Shown: positions 1 to 7,854 of the stretch, piece after piece
How the letters are laid out: every line of letters starts with the position of its first letter
Numbering within the stretch: the first letter of the stretch is position 1
Source: Acidobacteriota bacterium
Lineage (GTDB): Bacteria; Acidobacteriota; Vicinamibacteria; Fen-336
Length of the DNA: 32,775 nt
Assembly: GCA_022340545.1 (NCBI GenBank)
Contig: JAJDNV010000119.1
Span: 1-32,775, forward strand
Direction: 5' to 3'
Notes under the pieces: model-generated
Told to the model about the DNA's origin: nothing
The model's input: the letters and a program-made list of their open reading frames with translations, nothing else
Databases searched by the model: none
Position numbers and translations under genes: made by a program

Positions 1-1425
1 CCGATCGACGGGAGCCTCCTGGCCCGGGTCACGCAAGTCACCCCGGAGGAGTACGAGAGGGTGGCGGCGCGGGCGCACCAGGCCTTTCTGAGCTGGCGCC
101 AGCTGCCCGCGCCCAAGCGAGGGGAGGTGGTGCGGCAGCTCGGGAACGCGCTCCGCGACCTCAAGGAGCCCCTGGGCGCCCTGGTGACGATCGAGATGGG
201 AAAGATCCGGGCCGAAGGCGAGGGCGAGGTCCAGGAGATGATCGACATCTGCGATTTCGCGGTCGGGCTCTCCCGGCAGCTCTACGGCCTCACCATGCAC
301 TCCGAGCGCCCCGGCCACCGCATGTACGAGCAGTGGCACCCGCTGGGCGTCGTGGGGGTCATCTCGGCCTTCAACTTCCCGGTGGCGGTGTGGTCCTGGA
401 ACTGCGCCATCGCCGCAGTCTGCGGCGACGCCACCCTGTGGAAGCCGTCCTCGAAGGTGCCCCTCACCGCCATCGCCTGCACCCGCATCGCCGAGCGCGT
501 GTGTCGTGCCAACGACGTGGACCCCGCCATCTTCAGCCTGGTGATCGGCCGCGGGAGCACGGTCGGCGAGGCCCTGCTCGCCGACCCCCGCGTCAAGCTG
601 GTCTCGGCCACCGGCAGCTGCCGGATGGGCCACCGCGTGGGCGAGGTTGTGCACAAGCGCCTCGGGCGCACGATCCTCGAGCTCGGGGGAAACAACGCCA
701 TCATCGTGACCCCGCACGCGAACCTCGACCTGGCGGTGCCGGCGATTCTTTTCGGGGCAGTCGGCACCGCGGGCCAGCGCTGCACGAGCACGCGCCGCAT
801 CATCGTTCACGACTCCGTCGCCGAAGCGCTGGTCGACCGGCTCAAGAAGGCCTATGCCCAGGTGCGCATCGGCGATCCGCTCGAGAAGGACACGCTCATG
901 GGGCCGCTCATCGACGCCGCGGCCGTCGAGGACATGATGGCCGCCCTCGAGCGGGTGAAGCAGGAGGGCGGCACGGTCGTCTGCGGTGGAGAGCGGCTGG
1001 ACGGCGCGCAGTATCCCGGAGGCGGCTACGTCACCCCCGGCATCGTCGAGGCGAGGAACGACTACGCCATCGTCCAGGAGGAGACCTTCGCCCCGATCCT
1101 CTACATCATCCGCTACGACACCCTCGACGAGGCGATAGCCCTCCACAATGGTGTGCCCCAGGGACTCAGCTCGGCGATCTTCACCCGGGATCTCCTCGAG
1201 GCCGAGCAGTTCCTCTCCGCGGCGGGCAGCGACTGCGGCATCGCCAACGTCAACATCGGCACGAGTGGGGCCGAGATCGGGGGGGCCTTCGGCGGCGAGA
1301 AGGAGACCGGCGGCGGCCGCGAGTCGGGAAGCGACGCCTGGAAGGCCTACATGCGGCGCCAGACGAACACCATCAACTACAGCACCGAGCTGCCCCTGGC
1401 CCAGGGGATCAGGTTCGGCGAGTAG
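1..1425 (+). CDS. Aldehyde dehydrogenase, antiquitin/ALDH7 type (5' end outside window)
   Basis: NAD(P)-dependent aldehyde dehydrogenase of the ALDH7 (antiquitin) group, which in bacteria and animals typically oxidises alpha-aminoadipate semialdehyde in lysine breakdown. The frame is open from base 1 with no start, so the N-terminus lies upstream; about 474 residues are visible. Family marks seen: the substrate/cofactor segment AFNFPVAVWSWN, the active-site glutamate motif LELGGNNA, and the nucleophile segment GTAGQRCTSTRR with the catalytic Cys. The C-terminal block (GGAFGGEKETGGGRESGSD, then AYMRRQTNTINYS, then LPLAQGI) matches the antiquitin tail very closely and separates it from other ALDH classes. 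The lysine role is inferred from this subfamily resemblance; no other lysine-catabolic gene is visible here. A globin gene follows on the same strand. Confidence 0.9.
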   Translation, partial: PIDGSLLARVTQVTPEEYERVAARAHQAFLSWRQLPAPKRGEVVRQLGNALRDLKEPLGALVTIEMGKIRAEGEGEVQEMIDICDFAVGLSRQLYGLTMHSERPGHRMYEQWHPLGVVGVISAFNFPVAVWSWNCAIAAVCGDATLWKPSSKVPLTAIACTRIAERVCRANDVDPAIFSLVIGRGSTVGEALLADPRVKLVSATGSCRMGHRVGEVVHKRLGRTILELGGNNAIIVTPHANLDLAVPAILFGAVGTAGQRCTSTRRIIVHDSVAEALVDRLKKAYAQVRIGDPLEKDTLMGPLIDAAAVEDMMAALERVKQEGGTVVCGGERLDGAQYPGGGYVTPGIVEARNDYAIVQEETFAPILYIIRYDTLDEAIALHNGVPQGLSSAIFTRDLLEAEQFLSAAGSDCGIANVNIGTSGAEIGGAFGGEKETGGGRESGSDAWKAYMRRQTNTINYSTELPLAQGIRFGE

Positions 1426-1544
1426 CCGGAAATCGGCTTACAATCACGGAGCCTGATCCCGCCAGATGGTGAGCCGTCTCCGCCCTTCCGGTGAACTCCA
1501 CCGCGGAGGTCGTCGACGGCTCGATCAGGGCGGAGGAGAGTGGA

Positions 1545-1958
1545 GTGGACAAAGCGATCCTCGATACATTCGACAAGAGCCTCGAGCGCTGCACGTCCCG
1601 CTCCCAGTTCCTCGACCTCTTCTACACGAAGTTCCTGGCCTCCTCTCCCAAGGTACGGGAGAAGTTCAAGGACACGGACTTCAGCCGTCAGAAGCGAGCG
1701 CTCAAGGCCTCGCTCCACATGATCCTCCTGGCCGCCGAGGAGCCCGAGAAGGACCCCGGACGGTATCTGGCCGAGGTCGCGGAGCGGCACGGCGCCCGCG
1801 ATCTCGACATCGGGGCGGAGCTCTACGACTTCTGGCTCGACAGCCTCCTGGAGACCGTGGAGGAGTGCGACCCCGAGTTCAGTCCCGAGGTTCGCAAGGC
1901 CTGGGAGGAGGTCATGATGGTGGGGATCCACTACCTCATCGTCCGGTACAACGCGTAG
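1545..1958 (+). CDS. Single-domain globin-like protein
   Basis: Small haem-globin-like protein of about 137 residues. The segment FYTKFLASSPKVREKF (residues 26-41) resembles the B-C-CD region of bacterial haemoglobins, and the AERHG stretch (His82) fits the proximal F8 histidine, followed by an amphipathic G helix and a terminal helix with VGIHYLI. No reductase domain follows, so this would be a stand-alone globin for O2, NO or redox sensing; the exact ligand cannot be read from sequence. I prefer the GTG at 1545 because GGAGGAGAG lies about five bases upstream. An in-frame GTG at 1491 would add 18 residues with no family similarity. The fold call rests on motif spacing, not an alignment search. 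Confidence 0.72.
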   Translation: MDKAILDTFDKSLERCTSRSQFLDLFYTKFLASSPKVREKFKDTDFSRQKRALKASLHMILLAAEEPEKDPGRYLAEVAERHGARDLDIGAELYDFWLDSLLETVEECDPEFSPEVRKAWEEVMMVGIHYLIVRYNA

Positions 1959-2021
1959 GCCCATGGCCCATCGCGCGCGGAGTCCCGAGTCCCCCCGCCG
2001 CCCGGGTATCGGGGACGAGCC

Positions 2022-2663
2022 GTGAGTGAGGGGCGGGTCCCCCGGAGCCGCTTCTACGACGGTCGCCTCTACGCCCGCACCCTCGACCCCCTCCTTTCCC
2101 GGCTCCACCAGTACGTCGCCGACCAGGTCGAGCCCACCGGCCGCATCCTCGACGTGGGCTGCGGGACCGGCGACCTGGTCTGGAGGCTCGCCCCGAAGGC
2201 CGACGAGGTCGTCGGTCTCGAGCTCTCCCCTGCGATGGTGGACTACGCGAACGCGCGGCGCGCGGAGAAATCCCTCTCGAGCGTCTCGTTCGTCCTCGGC
2301 GATGCCCGCCGCGCCCTCGCCCACCTGCCCGACCGCCACTTCGACCTGGCGACGGCCGTCTTCGTCCTGCATGAGATGCCCGCGGCGGCCCAGGCCCCGG
2401 TGCTCTCCGAGGTGACCCGCGTGGCCCGGCGGCTCCTGTGCGTGGATTTCCGGGCCCCGATGCCCTGGAACCTCGCCGGCATCCGAAACCGCTTCTTCGA
2501 GGTCACCGCGGGGGGCGAGCACTTCCGGTCCTACCGCGAGTTCCAGCGGGAGGGCGGCTTGCCGGGGACCGCCGGCCGGGCCGGGCTGGTGTTCGAGCAC
2601 GTGCGCTACATCGACGCGCGGACGACGGAGGTGGGCCTCATCCGCCGGAGGGCAGACAGATGA
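2022..2663 (+). CDS. Class I SAM-dependent methyltransferase
   Basis: Cytosolic class I methyltransferase of 213 residues. Motif I LDVGCGTG is at residues 43-50, followed by the acidic strand-2 region VVGLELSPAMVDYA that should contact the SAM ribose. Motif II/III-like DARRAL and FDLATAVFVLHEMP come next. The rest of the fold is present through RRLLCVDFRAPMPWNLAG. The C-terminal half, with FFEVTAGGEHFRSYREF, resembles small acidobacterial and proteobacterial methyltransferases of unknown substrate. The start is GTG at 2022, preceded by GGGGACGAGCC, a weak ribosome site. It lies 63 bases after the globin gene on the same strand and its stop is immediately followed by a strong hairpin. The substrate is unknown. 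Confidence 0.85.
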   Translation: MSEGRVPRSRFYDGRLYARTLDPLLSRLHQYVADQVEPTGRILDVGCGTGDLVWRLAPKADEVVGLELSPAMVDYANARRAEKSLSSVSFVLGDARRALAHLPDRHFDLATAVFVLHEMPAAAQAPVLSEVTRVARRLLCVDFRAPMPWNLAGIRNRFFEVTAGGEHFRSYREFQREGGLPGTAGRAGLVFEHVRYIDARTTEVGLIRRRADR

Positions 2664-2696
2664 GGCCTGCCACGCCTTCGAGGGCACGGCAGGCCT
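2663..2696. terminator. Hairpin between convergent genes
   Basis: A 9-bp perfect inverted repeat (AGGCCTGCC at 2663-2671, GGCAGGCCT at 2688-2696) encloses a 2x2 mismatch and a second short stem, GCCT/GGGC, around a TCGA tetraloop. It lies directly at the stop codon of the plus-strand methyltransferase and 24 bases beyond the stop of the minus-strand malate dehydrogenase. There is no T-tract on either side, so it is a candidate bidirectional transcript end or 3'-stabilising hairpin rather than a textbook intrinsic terminator. Confidence 0.5.
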
Positions 2697-2720
2697 TGGA
2701 GATCCGGTAGTCGGAGACGT

Positions 2721-3656
2721 CTACTCGTTCATCAGCTTGCGGGCGATGTCGATCGAGCCGGTGCAGAGCTTGACCGAGGCCGCGAGCATCTCCTTCTCCT
2801 CCGCGCTCAGCTCGACCTCGAAGATCTTCTCCATCCCGTTCGCGCCGAGCATCACCGGGACTCCCAGGTAGATGTCCTTGGCGCCGTACTCGCCCTCGAG
2901 GCGGGCCGAGCAGGGCAGGACCCGCTTCTCGTCCCGGACCACGGACTGGACCATGTCGGCCACCGCCCCCGCCGGCGAGAAGTAGGCACTGAACCCGAGG
3001 AGCTTGACGATCTCGCCACCCGCCCCGCGGGTGCGCTTGACGATGGCGTCGATCTTCTCCTTGGGTATGAGCTGCTCGATCGGGATCGCGCCCACCGACG
3101 CGTAGCGCACGACCGGCACCATCTCGTCGCCGTGACCGCCGAGGACGAACGCGTTGACGTCCTTCACCGAGCAGCCCAGCTCCATCGCGATGAAGGTCCT
3201 GAGACGCGAGGTGTCGAGGACCCCGGCCATCCCGAAAACTCGGTTCCGGGGCCAGCCCGTGACCTCCCGCGCGACCCAGGTCATGGTGTCGAGGGGGTTG
3301 GCCACGACCATGAGAAGGGCATCCGGGGAGGTCTTCTTCACCTCTCCCACGACGGACTTGACGATCGCGATGTTCTTCTTGAGCAGGTCCTCCCGGCTCT
3401 CGCCGGGCTTGCGGGGCATCCCCGACGTGACCACGACCAGGTCGGAGCCCTTGGTCGCCTCGTAGTCGGTCGTACCGACGATGCTGACGTCGGATCCCGA
3501 GATGGGGCGCAGCTCCATCAGGTCGAGCGCCTTGCCCTCGGCCATCTTGGGGACGATGTCCACCAAGACGATGTCCCCGAGCGCGCGCTCGGCGAGGATG
3601 TGGGCGGTGGTCTCGCCGACGCGCCCGGCGCCGACGACGGTGATCTTCTTTCGCAT
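2721..3656 (-). CDS. mdh: Malate dehydrogenase
   Basis: NAD-dependent malate dehydrogenase of the lactate-dehydrogenase-like bacterial type, interconverting malate and oxaloacetate in the TCA cycle; 311 residues, the usual length. The Rossmann motif GAGRVGETTAH is at residues 9-19, with the NAD-selecting Asp33 in LVDI. The mobile active-site loop reads GMPRKPGESR (79-88): Arg82 marks malate rather than lactate specificity (LDH has Gln there), and Arg88 is the second substrate arginine. The catalytic His175 is in GGHGDEMVP and the relay Asp148 in VLDTSRLR. The start is ATG at 3656 with GGGAGGGC just upstream; a longer open frame upstream to 3872 has no family similarity. It is transcribed alone and divergently from the patatin gene. 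Confidence 0.96.
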   Translation of the reverse strand: MRKKITVVGAGRVGETTAHILAERALGDIVLVDIVPKMAEGKALDLMELRPISGSDVSIVGTTDYEATKGSDLVVVTSGMPRKPGESREDLLKKNIAIVKSVVGEVKKTSPDALLMVVANPLDTMTWVAREVTGWPRNRVFGMAGVLDTSRLRTFIAMELGCSVKDVNAFVLGGHGDEMVPVVRYASVGAIPIEQLIPKEKIDAIVKRTRGAGGEIVKLLGFSAYFSPAGAVADMVQSVVRDEKRVLPCSARLEGEYGAKDIYLGVPVMLGANGMEKIFEVELSAEEKEMLAASVKLCTGSIDIARKLMNE

Positions 3657-3862
3657 TTGCCCTCCCGGTTCAGGATGAGGTGGCGGTGGGCCGCGCAGGG
3701 CGCGCGGGCGGAAACCGCCCTCTGACTCTAGCAAGCCACAAGCGGGTGGGGAAGGCCATAGACCCGACGGTCCAACCGATGAGCCGTACGGCGACGCGCC
3801 GGCGGCGAGGACCCGTCCGGCCCTACAATGCGCCCCAGACCAGCCACTCGGGGAGGTCGCCC

Positions 3863-4801
3863 ATGCCGCCATACCGCATCCTGGCCCTCGACGGCGGGGG
3901 CATCCGGGGAATCATCACCCTCGTCCTCATGCAGCGCCTCACCGCGGAGGCCGGACTCGAGGACTGGCTGGAATTCGCCGACCTTCTGGCCGGGACCTCG
4001 ACCGGGGGGCTGATCGCCCTGGGCCTCGCCCGGGGGATCCCCCTCGAGGAGCTGCGCCAGCTCTACGAGACCGAGGGCGAGACCATCTTCGACGACTCCT
4101 GGCTCGACGACCTCAAGGATCTCGGGAGGGTCACCGGCGCCGAGTACTCCCTGAAGGGCCTGAAGCGGGTCTTGCGGCGCCTCTTCGGGGCGGCTCGGCT
4201 TCACCACCTTCGCAAGAGGGTGCTCATCCCATCCTTCGACCTCGACAACCGGGCCCCGGACCCCGGCAGGCGGACCTGGAAGCCCAAGCTCTTCCACAAC
4301 TTCCCGGGCCCCGACAGCGACGGGGGCTCGCCCGTCTGGAAGGTGGGCCTCGCCACCGCCGCGGCGCCGACGTACTTCCCCTCGTTCGAGGGCTACGTCG
4401 ACGGGGGCGTCTACGCCACCAACCCCTCCATGTGTGGGCTGGCCCAGGCGCTCGACTCACGGCATCGCCGCCCGGCCGCCCTGGACGACATCGTGCTCCT
4501 CTCGCTCGGCACCGGGGTGTCACTCACCTACATCAAGGGCCAGTCCATCGACTGGGGCTACGCGCAGTGGGCGCAGCCGATCGTGACGCTCATGCTCGAC
4601 GGCGCCTCCGGGATCGCCGATTTCCAGTGCCGGCAGATCCTCGGGTCGCGCTACCATCGGCTGGCCCCGGTCATTCCCCCGGCCGAGACCTACGCGCTCG
4701 ACGAGTGGGAGAAGGTTCCGGAGATGATCGACTTCGCCGAGCGGGTGGATGTCCGCCCCGCAGCCCGGTTCCTGCGCCGTGCCTGGATGCGAGCGCGCTG
4801 A
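3863..4801 (+). CDS. Patatin-like phospholipase
   Basis: Patatin-family acyl hydrolase of 312 residues, expected to cleave acyl chains from phospholipids or other acyl lipids through a Ser-Asp dyad. The oxyanion-hole motif DGGGIRG is at residues 10-16, the nucleophile elbow GTSTGG at 44-49 (Ser46), and the catalytic Asp180 in YVDGGVYATNPS. No signal peptide is seen, so it should act in the cytoplasm or at the inner membrane face. The start is ATG at 3863 with GGGGAGG about eight bases upstream. A TACAAT at 3824-3829 could be a -10 element, although no good -35 hexamer accompanies it. The gene reads divergently from mdh. Chemistry is secure; the natural lipid is unknown. Confidence 0.92.
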   Translation: MPPYRILALDGGGIRGIITLVLMQRLTAEAGLEDWLEFADLLAGTSTGGLIALGLARGIPLEELRQLYETEGETIFDDSWLDDLKDLGRVTGAEYSLKGLKRVLRRLFGAARLHHLRKRVLIPSFDLDNRAPDPGRRTWKPKLFHNFPGPDSDGGSPVWKVGLATAAAPTYFPSFEGYVDGGVYATNPSMCGLAQALDSRHRRPAALDDIVLLSLGTGVSLTYIKGQSIDWGYAQWAQPIVTLMLDGASGIADFQCRQILGSRYHRLAPVIPPAETYALDEWEKVPEMIDFAERVDVRPAARFLRRAWMRAR

Positions 4802-4817
4802 GGAGGTAGCCACTGTG

Positions 4818-4832
4818 GCGGGCTTGGCCCGC
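4818..4832 (+). terminator. Small hairpin after patatin gene
   Basis: GCGGGC and GCCCGC form a perfect 6-bp stem around a three-base TTG loop, 17 bases after the patatin stop and 29 bases before the next start codon. It lacks a T-tract, so it may only weaken read-through into the downstream deacetylase gene. Confidence 0.3.
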
Positions 4833-4860
4833 TGACGACCGGCAATGGAGGGAGCACGCC

Positions 4861-5727
4861 ATGAACCTCACCCGTGACGGCGCCGAGATCTACGTTCCCG
4901 ACGGGCTCGCTCCGGAGGAGGCCCTGGCCCGCACGACTCACCTGGGGGTCTGCGCCCACCAGGACGACCTCGAGATCATGGCCTGCGACGGCATCCTGCG
5001 GTGCTTCCAGCGGAAGGACCGCTGGTTCAGCGGCGTCGTGGTCACCGACGGCGCCGGCTCTCCCCGGGACGGCCTCTACGAGCACTACACGGACGAGATG
5101 ATGCGGGAGATACGGCGCAAGGAGCAGAAGAAGGCGGCCCACGTCGGGGAGTACGCGGCGGTCGCCCTGCTGGACCACAGCAGCAAGGGGGTTCAGAGCC
5201 CCGCCGACCGGGGGCCGGAGGAAGACATCGCGATGATTCTGCGCGCGGCCCGGCCCGAGACCGTCTATACCCACAACCTCGCCGACACGCACGACACCCA
5301 CGTCGCCGTCGCCCTCCGCACCCTCGCCGCCCTCCGCTCGCTGCCCGAGGATGCCCGCCCGAGACGGCTCTACGGTGTCGAGGTGTGGCGAGACCTCGAC
5401 TGGATGACGGACCCCGACAAGGTGGCGTTCGATCTCTCCCCGCACGAGAACCTGCAGGCGGCCCTACTGGGGGTCTTCGACTCGCAGATCAGCGCGGGAA
5501 AGCGATACGATCGCGCGACCCGGGGGCGCCGGCGGGCCCACGCGGCCTACCACGCCTCGCACGGGACCGACAAGACAACGTCGCTGAGCTACGCCATGGA
5601 TCTCACGCCCCTTCTCGCCGACACGGGGCTCAGCCCCTGGGCCTACGTGTCCGGCTTCATCGACCGTTTCGCCTCCGACGCCGAGGCCAGGCTGGCCCGG
5701 CTGCAGGGCGAGGAGCGTGCGAAGTGA
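4861..5727 (+). CDS. PIG-L (LmbE-like) family deacetylase
   Basis: Zn-dependent N-deacetylase of the PIG-L/LmbE family, 288 residues, expected to remove acetyl from an N-acetylated amino sugar. The metal and catalytic motif AHQDD is at residues 32-36 (Pro of the usual AHPDD replaced by Gln), and the third metal ligand lies in ADTHDTH (141-147). No signal peptide is present, so it acts in the cytosol. The start ATG follows GGAGGGAGCACGCC. Its last codons overlap the next gene, a SIS-domain isomerase/deaminase, by four bases (GTGA), so the two are translationally coupled. This pairing suggests sequential deacetylation and deamination of an amino-sugar phosphate. Mycothiol- or bacillithiol-type deacetylases are alternatives, but the SIS neighbour argues against them. 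Confidence 0.88.
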   Translation: MNLTRDGAEIYVPDGLAPEEALARTTHLGVCAHQDDLEIMACDGILRCFQRKDRWFSGVVVTDGAGSPRDGLYEHYTDEMMREIRRKEQKKAAHVGEYAAVALLDHSSKGVQSPADRGPEEDIAMILRAARPETVYTHNLADTHDTHVAVALRTLAALRSLPEDARPRRLYGVEVWRDLDWMTDPDKVAFDLSPHENLQAALLGVFDSQISAGKRYDRATRGRRRAHAAYHASHGTDKTTSLSYAMDLTPLLADTGLSPWAYVSGFIDRFASDAEARLARLQGEERAK

Positions 5728-6761
5728 GCCTCGCCGAGGAGATCCACGAGCAGCCCGCCGTTCTGTCGCGGCTCCTCCAGAGGCAGGCCGACACCATCCG
5801 CGAGATCGCACGATCGATCGAGGAGGAGGAGGTTCACAGCGTGCTCCTCGCCGCCCGCGGGACGTCGGACAACGCGGGGCTCTACGCCAAGTACCTCTGG
5901 GGCGCGTTCAACCGCCTGCCAGTAGCCATGGCTGCGCCGTCGCTCTTCTCCTGCTACAAGCGCCTTCCCGCCTTCAAGGACACGCTCATCGTGGCCATCT
6001 CGCAGTCCGGGAAGTCCCCCGACATCGTCGGGGTCGTCGAGGAGGGCCGACGCCAGCACGCCCCGACGCTGGCCATCACCAACGCCCCCGACTCCCCCCT
6101 CGCCCGGGCCGCCGATTCCGTCGTGGACGTTTGTGCGGGCGAGGAGACGGCGGTGGCGGCGACGAAGACCTACACCGCGCAGCTCATGGCCGTCGCAATG
6201 CTCTCGGCCGCCCTGGACGAGGACGAGGACCGATGGCGCGCCCTCGAGCGCGTCCCGGGGTTCGTGTCGCAGACCCTGGCCCTCGACGAGGCCATCCGGC
6301 AGCGGGCCGAGCGATACCGTTTCATGGACCACTGTGTGGTGCTCGGCCGTGGCTTCAACTACGCCACCGCCTTCGAGTGGGCGCTCAAGCTCAAGGAGCT
6401 GGCCCACGTGATCGCCGAGCCCTACTCGTCGGCCGACTTCCAGCACGGGCCGGTGGCCATGCTCGAACGGGATTTTCCTGTTATGGCCGTCGCCCCCGCC
6501 GGCGCGGTCTTCGATGACACCCTCGCGCTCCTGTCTCGCCTCACCGAGGAGCAGCGGGTCGAGCTCGTCGTCGTCTCCGACCGCGACGAGGCCCTCGGCC
6601 TCGCCCACACGCCGCTGAAGATTCCCCCGGGGCTGCCCGAGTGGCTGACGCCGATCGTGGCCATCGTGGTCGCCCAGCTGTTCTGCTACCACGTCACCCG
6701 CGCCAAGGGTCTCGACACCGAGAACCCCCGCGGGCTCAGGAAGGTCACCCTCACCCGCTGA
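5724..6761 (+). CDS. Two-SIS-domain sugar isomerase (glucosamine-6-phosphate deaminase-like)
   Basis: Cytosolic protein of 345 residues with two SIS (sugar isomerase) domains, resembling the isomerase half of glucosamine-6-phosphate synthase without the glutaminase domain. Seen: ARGTSDNA (44-51) and ISQSGKSPD (92-100) phosphosugar-binding segments, EETAVAATKTYTAQ (140-153), DFQHGP in the second domain, and a GlmS-like C-tail (GLDTENPRGLRKVTLT) that in that family folds over the active site. Such stand-alone proteins (NagB-II, archaeal GlmD, AgaS, FrlB types) release ammonia from amino-sugar phosphates. The start is the GTG at 5724, giving a 4-base overlap with the upstream deacetylase. The deaminase role is inferred from family plus context; a Gln-dependent synthase role is excluded because no N-terminal Cys glutaminase is present. 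Confidence 0.88.
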   Translation: MSLAEEIHEQPAVLSRLLQRQADTIREIARSIEEEEVHSVLLAARGTSDNAGLYAKYLWGAFNRLPVAMAAPSLFSCYKRLPAFKDTLIVAISQSGKSPDIVGVVEEGRRQHAPTLAITNAPDSPLARAADSVVDVCAGEETAVAATKTYTAQLMAVAMLSAALDEDEDRWRALERVPGFVSQTLALDEAIRQRAERYRFMDHCVVLGRGFNYATAFEWALKLKELAHVIAEPYSSADFQHGPVAMLERDFPVMAVAPAGAVFDDTLALLSRLTEEQRVELVVVSDRDEALGLAHTPLKIPPGLPEWLTPIVAIVVAQLFCYHVTRAKGLDTENPRGLRKVTLTR

Positions 6762-6802
6762 GGCCGGGGGTGAACGGTCGAAGAGGACCGAGGAGGATCA
6801 CG

Positions 6803-7714
6803 ATGCCGCGAGCAGGAAAGTGGCTTCGATTCTGTGTGGGCGCGGCGACGCTGCCCGCGCTTCTGTTCCTGGGTGGCGGCCCGTCCCACGCCGAGGACGC
6901 GGAAACCGGTCTGCGCCTGCTCGTCATCGGCGCCCACCCGGACGATGCCGACGACAGCGGCGGGACCATGGCCCGGTACCGCGAGCTGGGTCACACGGTG
7001 AAGCTCGTCTCCCTCACCAACGGCGACGCCGGGCACTTCGAGCTGGGCGCTGGCCCGCTGGCGGTGATCCGGGCCGCGGAGGCGAGGTGCGCGGGCGAGG
7101 TGATCGACTCCGAGTACATCACCCTCGACAACCACGACGGGGAGCTGATGCCGACGCTCGAGGTGCGCCGGCAGGTCATCCGGCTGATCCGCGAGTTCCG
7201 GCCGGACATGGTGTTCACCCCGCGGGTCGACGACTATCACCCCGACCACCGGGCCACCGGCGAGCTCGTGCGCGACGCCGCCTACATGGTCACGGTCCCG
7301 AACATCGTGCCCCTGACCCCGCACCTGGCGAAGAACCCCGTCTTCGTGAACGTCGAGGACCGGTTCACGCGGCCCGTCCCCTTCCAGCCCGACGTCGTCG
7401 TCGACATCGGCGCGGTCGTGGAGAAGAAGGTGGACATGTACCACTGCCACGCCTCGCAGATGTACGAGTGGCTCCCCTACAACCGGGGCGAGCTGGACGA
7501 GGTCCCGGAGGGGGACGCCGCCCGGCGGGCCTGGCTCGCGAGACGGTTGAAGGCCCAGTGGCGGAGCACCGCAGACCGGTTCCGGGGCAAGCTCATCGAG
7601 CTCTACGGGGAGGAGAGGGGCTCCAAGGTCGAGTTCGCCGAGGCCTTCGAGATCTCCGAGTACGGCTCCATGCCCACCTCGGAGGAGCTGAAGCGGCTGT
7701 TCCCGTTCTTCTGA
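6803..7714 (+). CDS. Exported PIG-L family deacetylase
   Basis: Second PIG-L/LmbE-type deacetylase, 303 residues, only distantly like the one upstream. An N-terminal signal peptide is visible (basic MPRAGKWLR, hydrophobic core to about residue 25, likely cleavage after SHA at 30), so it probably acts in the periplasm. The Zn motif AHPDD is at residues 44-48, and YHPDHRATG carries the third ligand. A late HCHASQMYEW segment is typical of the acidobacterial LmbE group. The ATG at 6803 follows AGGAGGATCACG. It lies 41 bases after the SIS gene, so it is likely in the same transcript. An outside deacetylase upstream of a cytosolic deacetylase-deaminase pair suggests a shared amino-sugar substrate, but this is inference. 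Confidence 0.87.
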   Translation: MPRAGKWLRFCVGAATLPALLFLGGGPSHAEDAETGLRLLVIGAHPDDADDSGGTMARYRELGHTVKLVSLTNGDAGHFELGAGPLAVIRAAEARCAGEVIDSEYITLDNHDGELMPTLEVRRQVIRLIREFRPDMVFTPRVDDYHPDHRATGELVRDAAYMVTVPNIVPLTPHLAKNPVFVNVEDRFTRPVPFQPDVVVDIGAVVEKKVDMYHCHASQMYEWLPYNRGELDEVPEGDAARRAWLARRLKAQWRSTADRFRGKLIELYGEERGSKVEFAEAFEISEYGSMPTSEELKRLFPFF

Positions 7715-7810
7715 CTGCAGACCGAGAACGAGGAGGGGGGGCCGTCGGCCGAGACCGGGCCGGCGGGCACCCGCCTCGTCTCGACGCGCGCTGCGCCCGG
7801 GCGAGGCGCC

Positions 7811-7854
7811 CGAACGAAAGGCCCGTTCGCTCCAGACTCTGCCTGAGCTCAGGC
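7811..7854. repeat. Small inverted repeats between convergent genes
   Basis: Two dyads occupy the gap between the exported deacetylase (plus) and the dipeptidase (minus): CGAACG/CGTTCG around a 7-base loop (7811-7829), and the 14-base perfect palindrome GCCTGAGCTCAGGC (7841-7854), which contains the dipeptidase stop codon. They are possible transcript-end structures, with no T-tract. Confidence 0.3.

Noticed and set aside
1377-2687. 436-codon minus-strand open frame
   Set aside because: Antisense to the globin and methyltransferase genes, with repetitive Glu/Val/Gly-rich translation and no motif.
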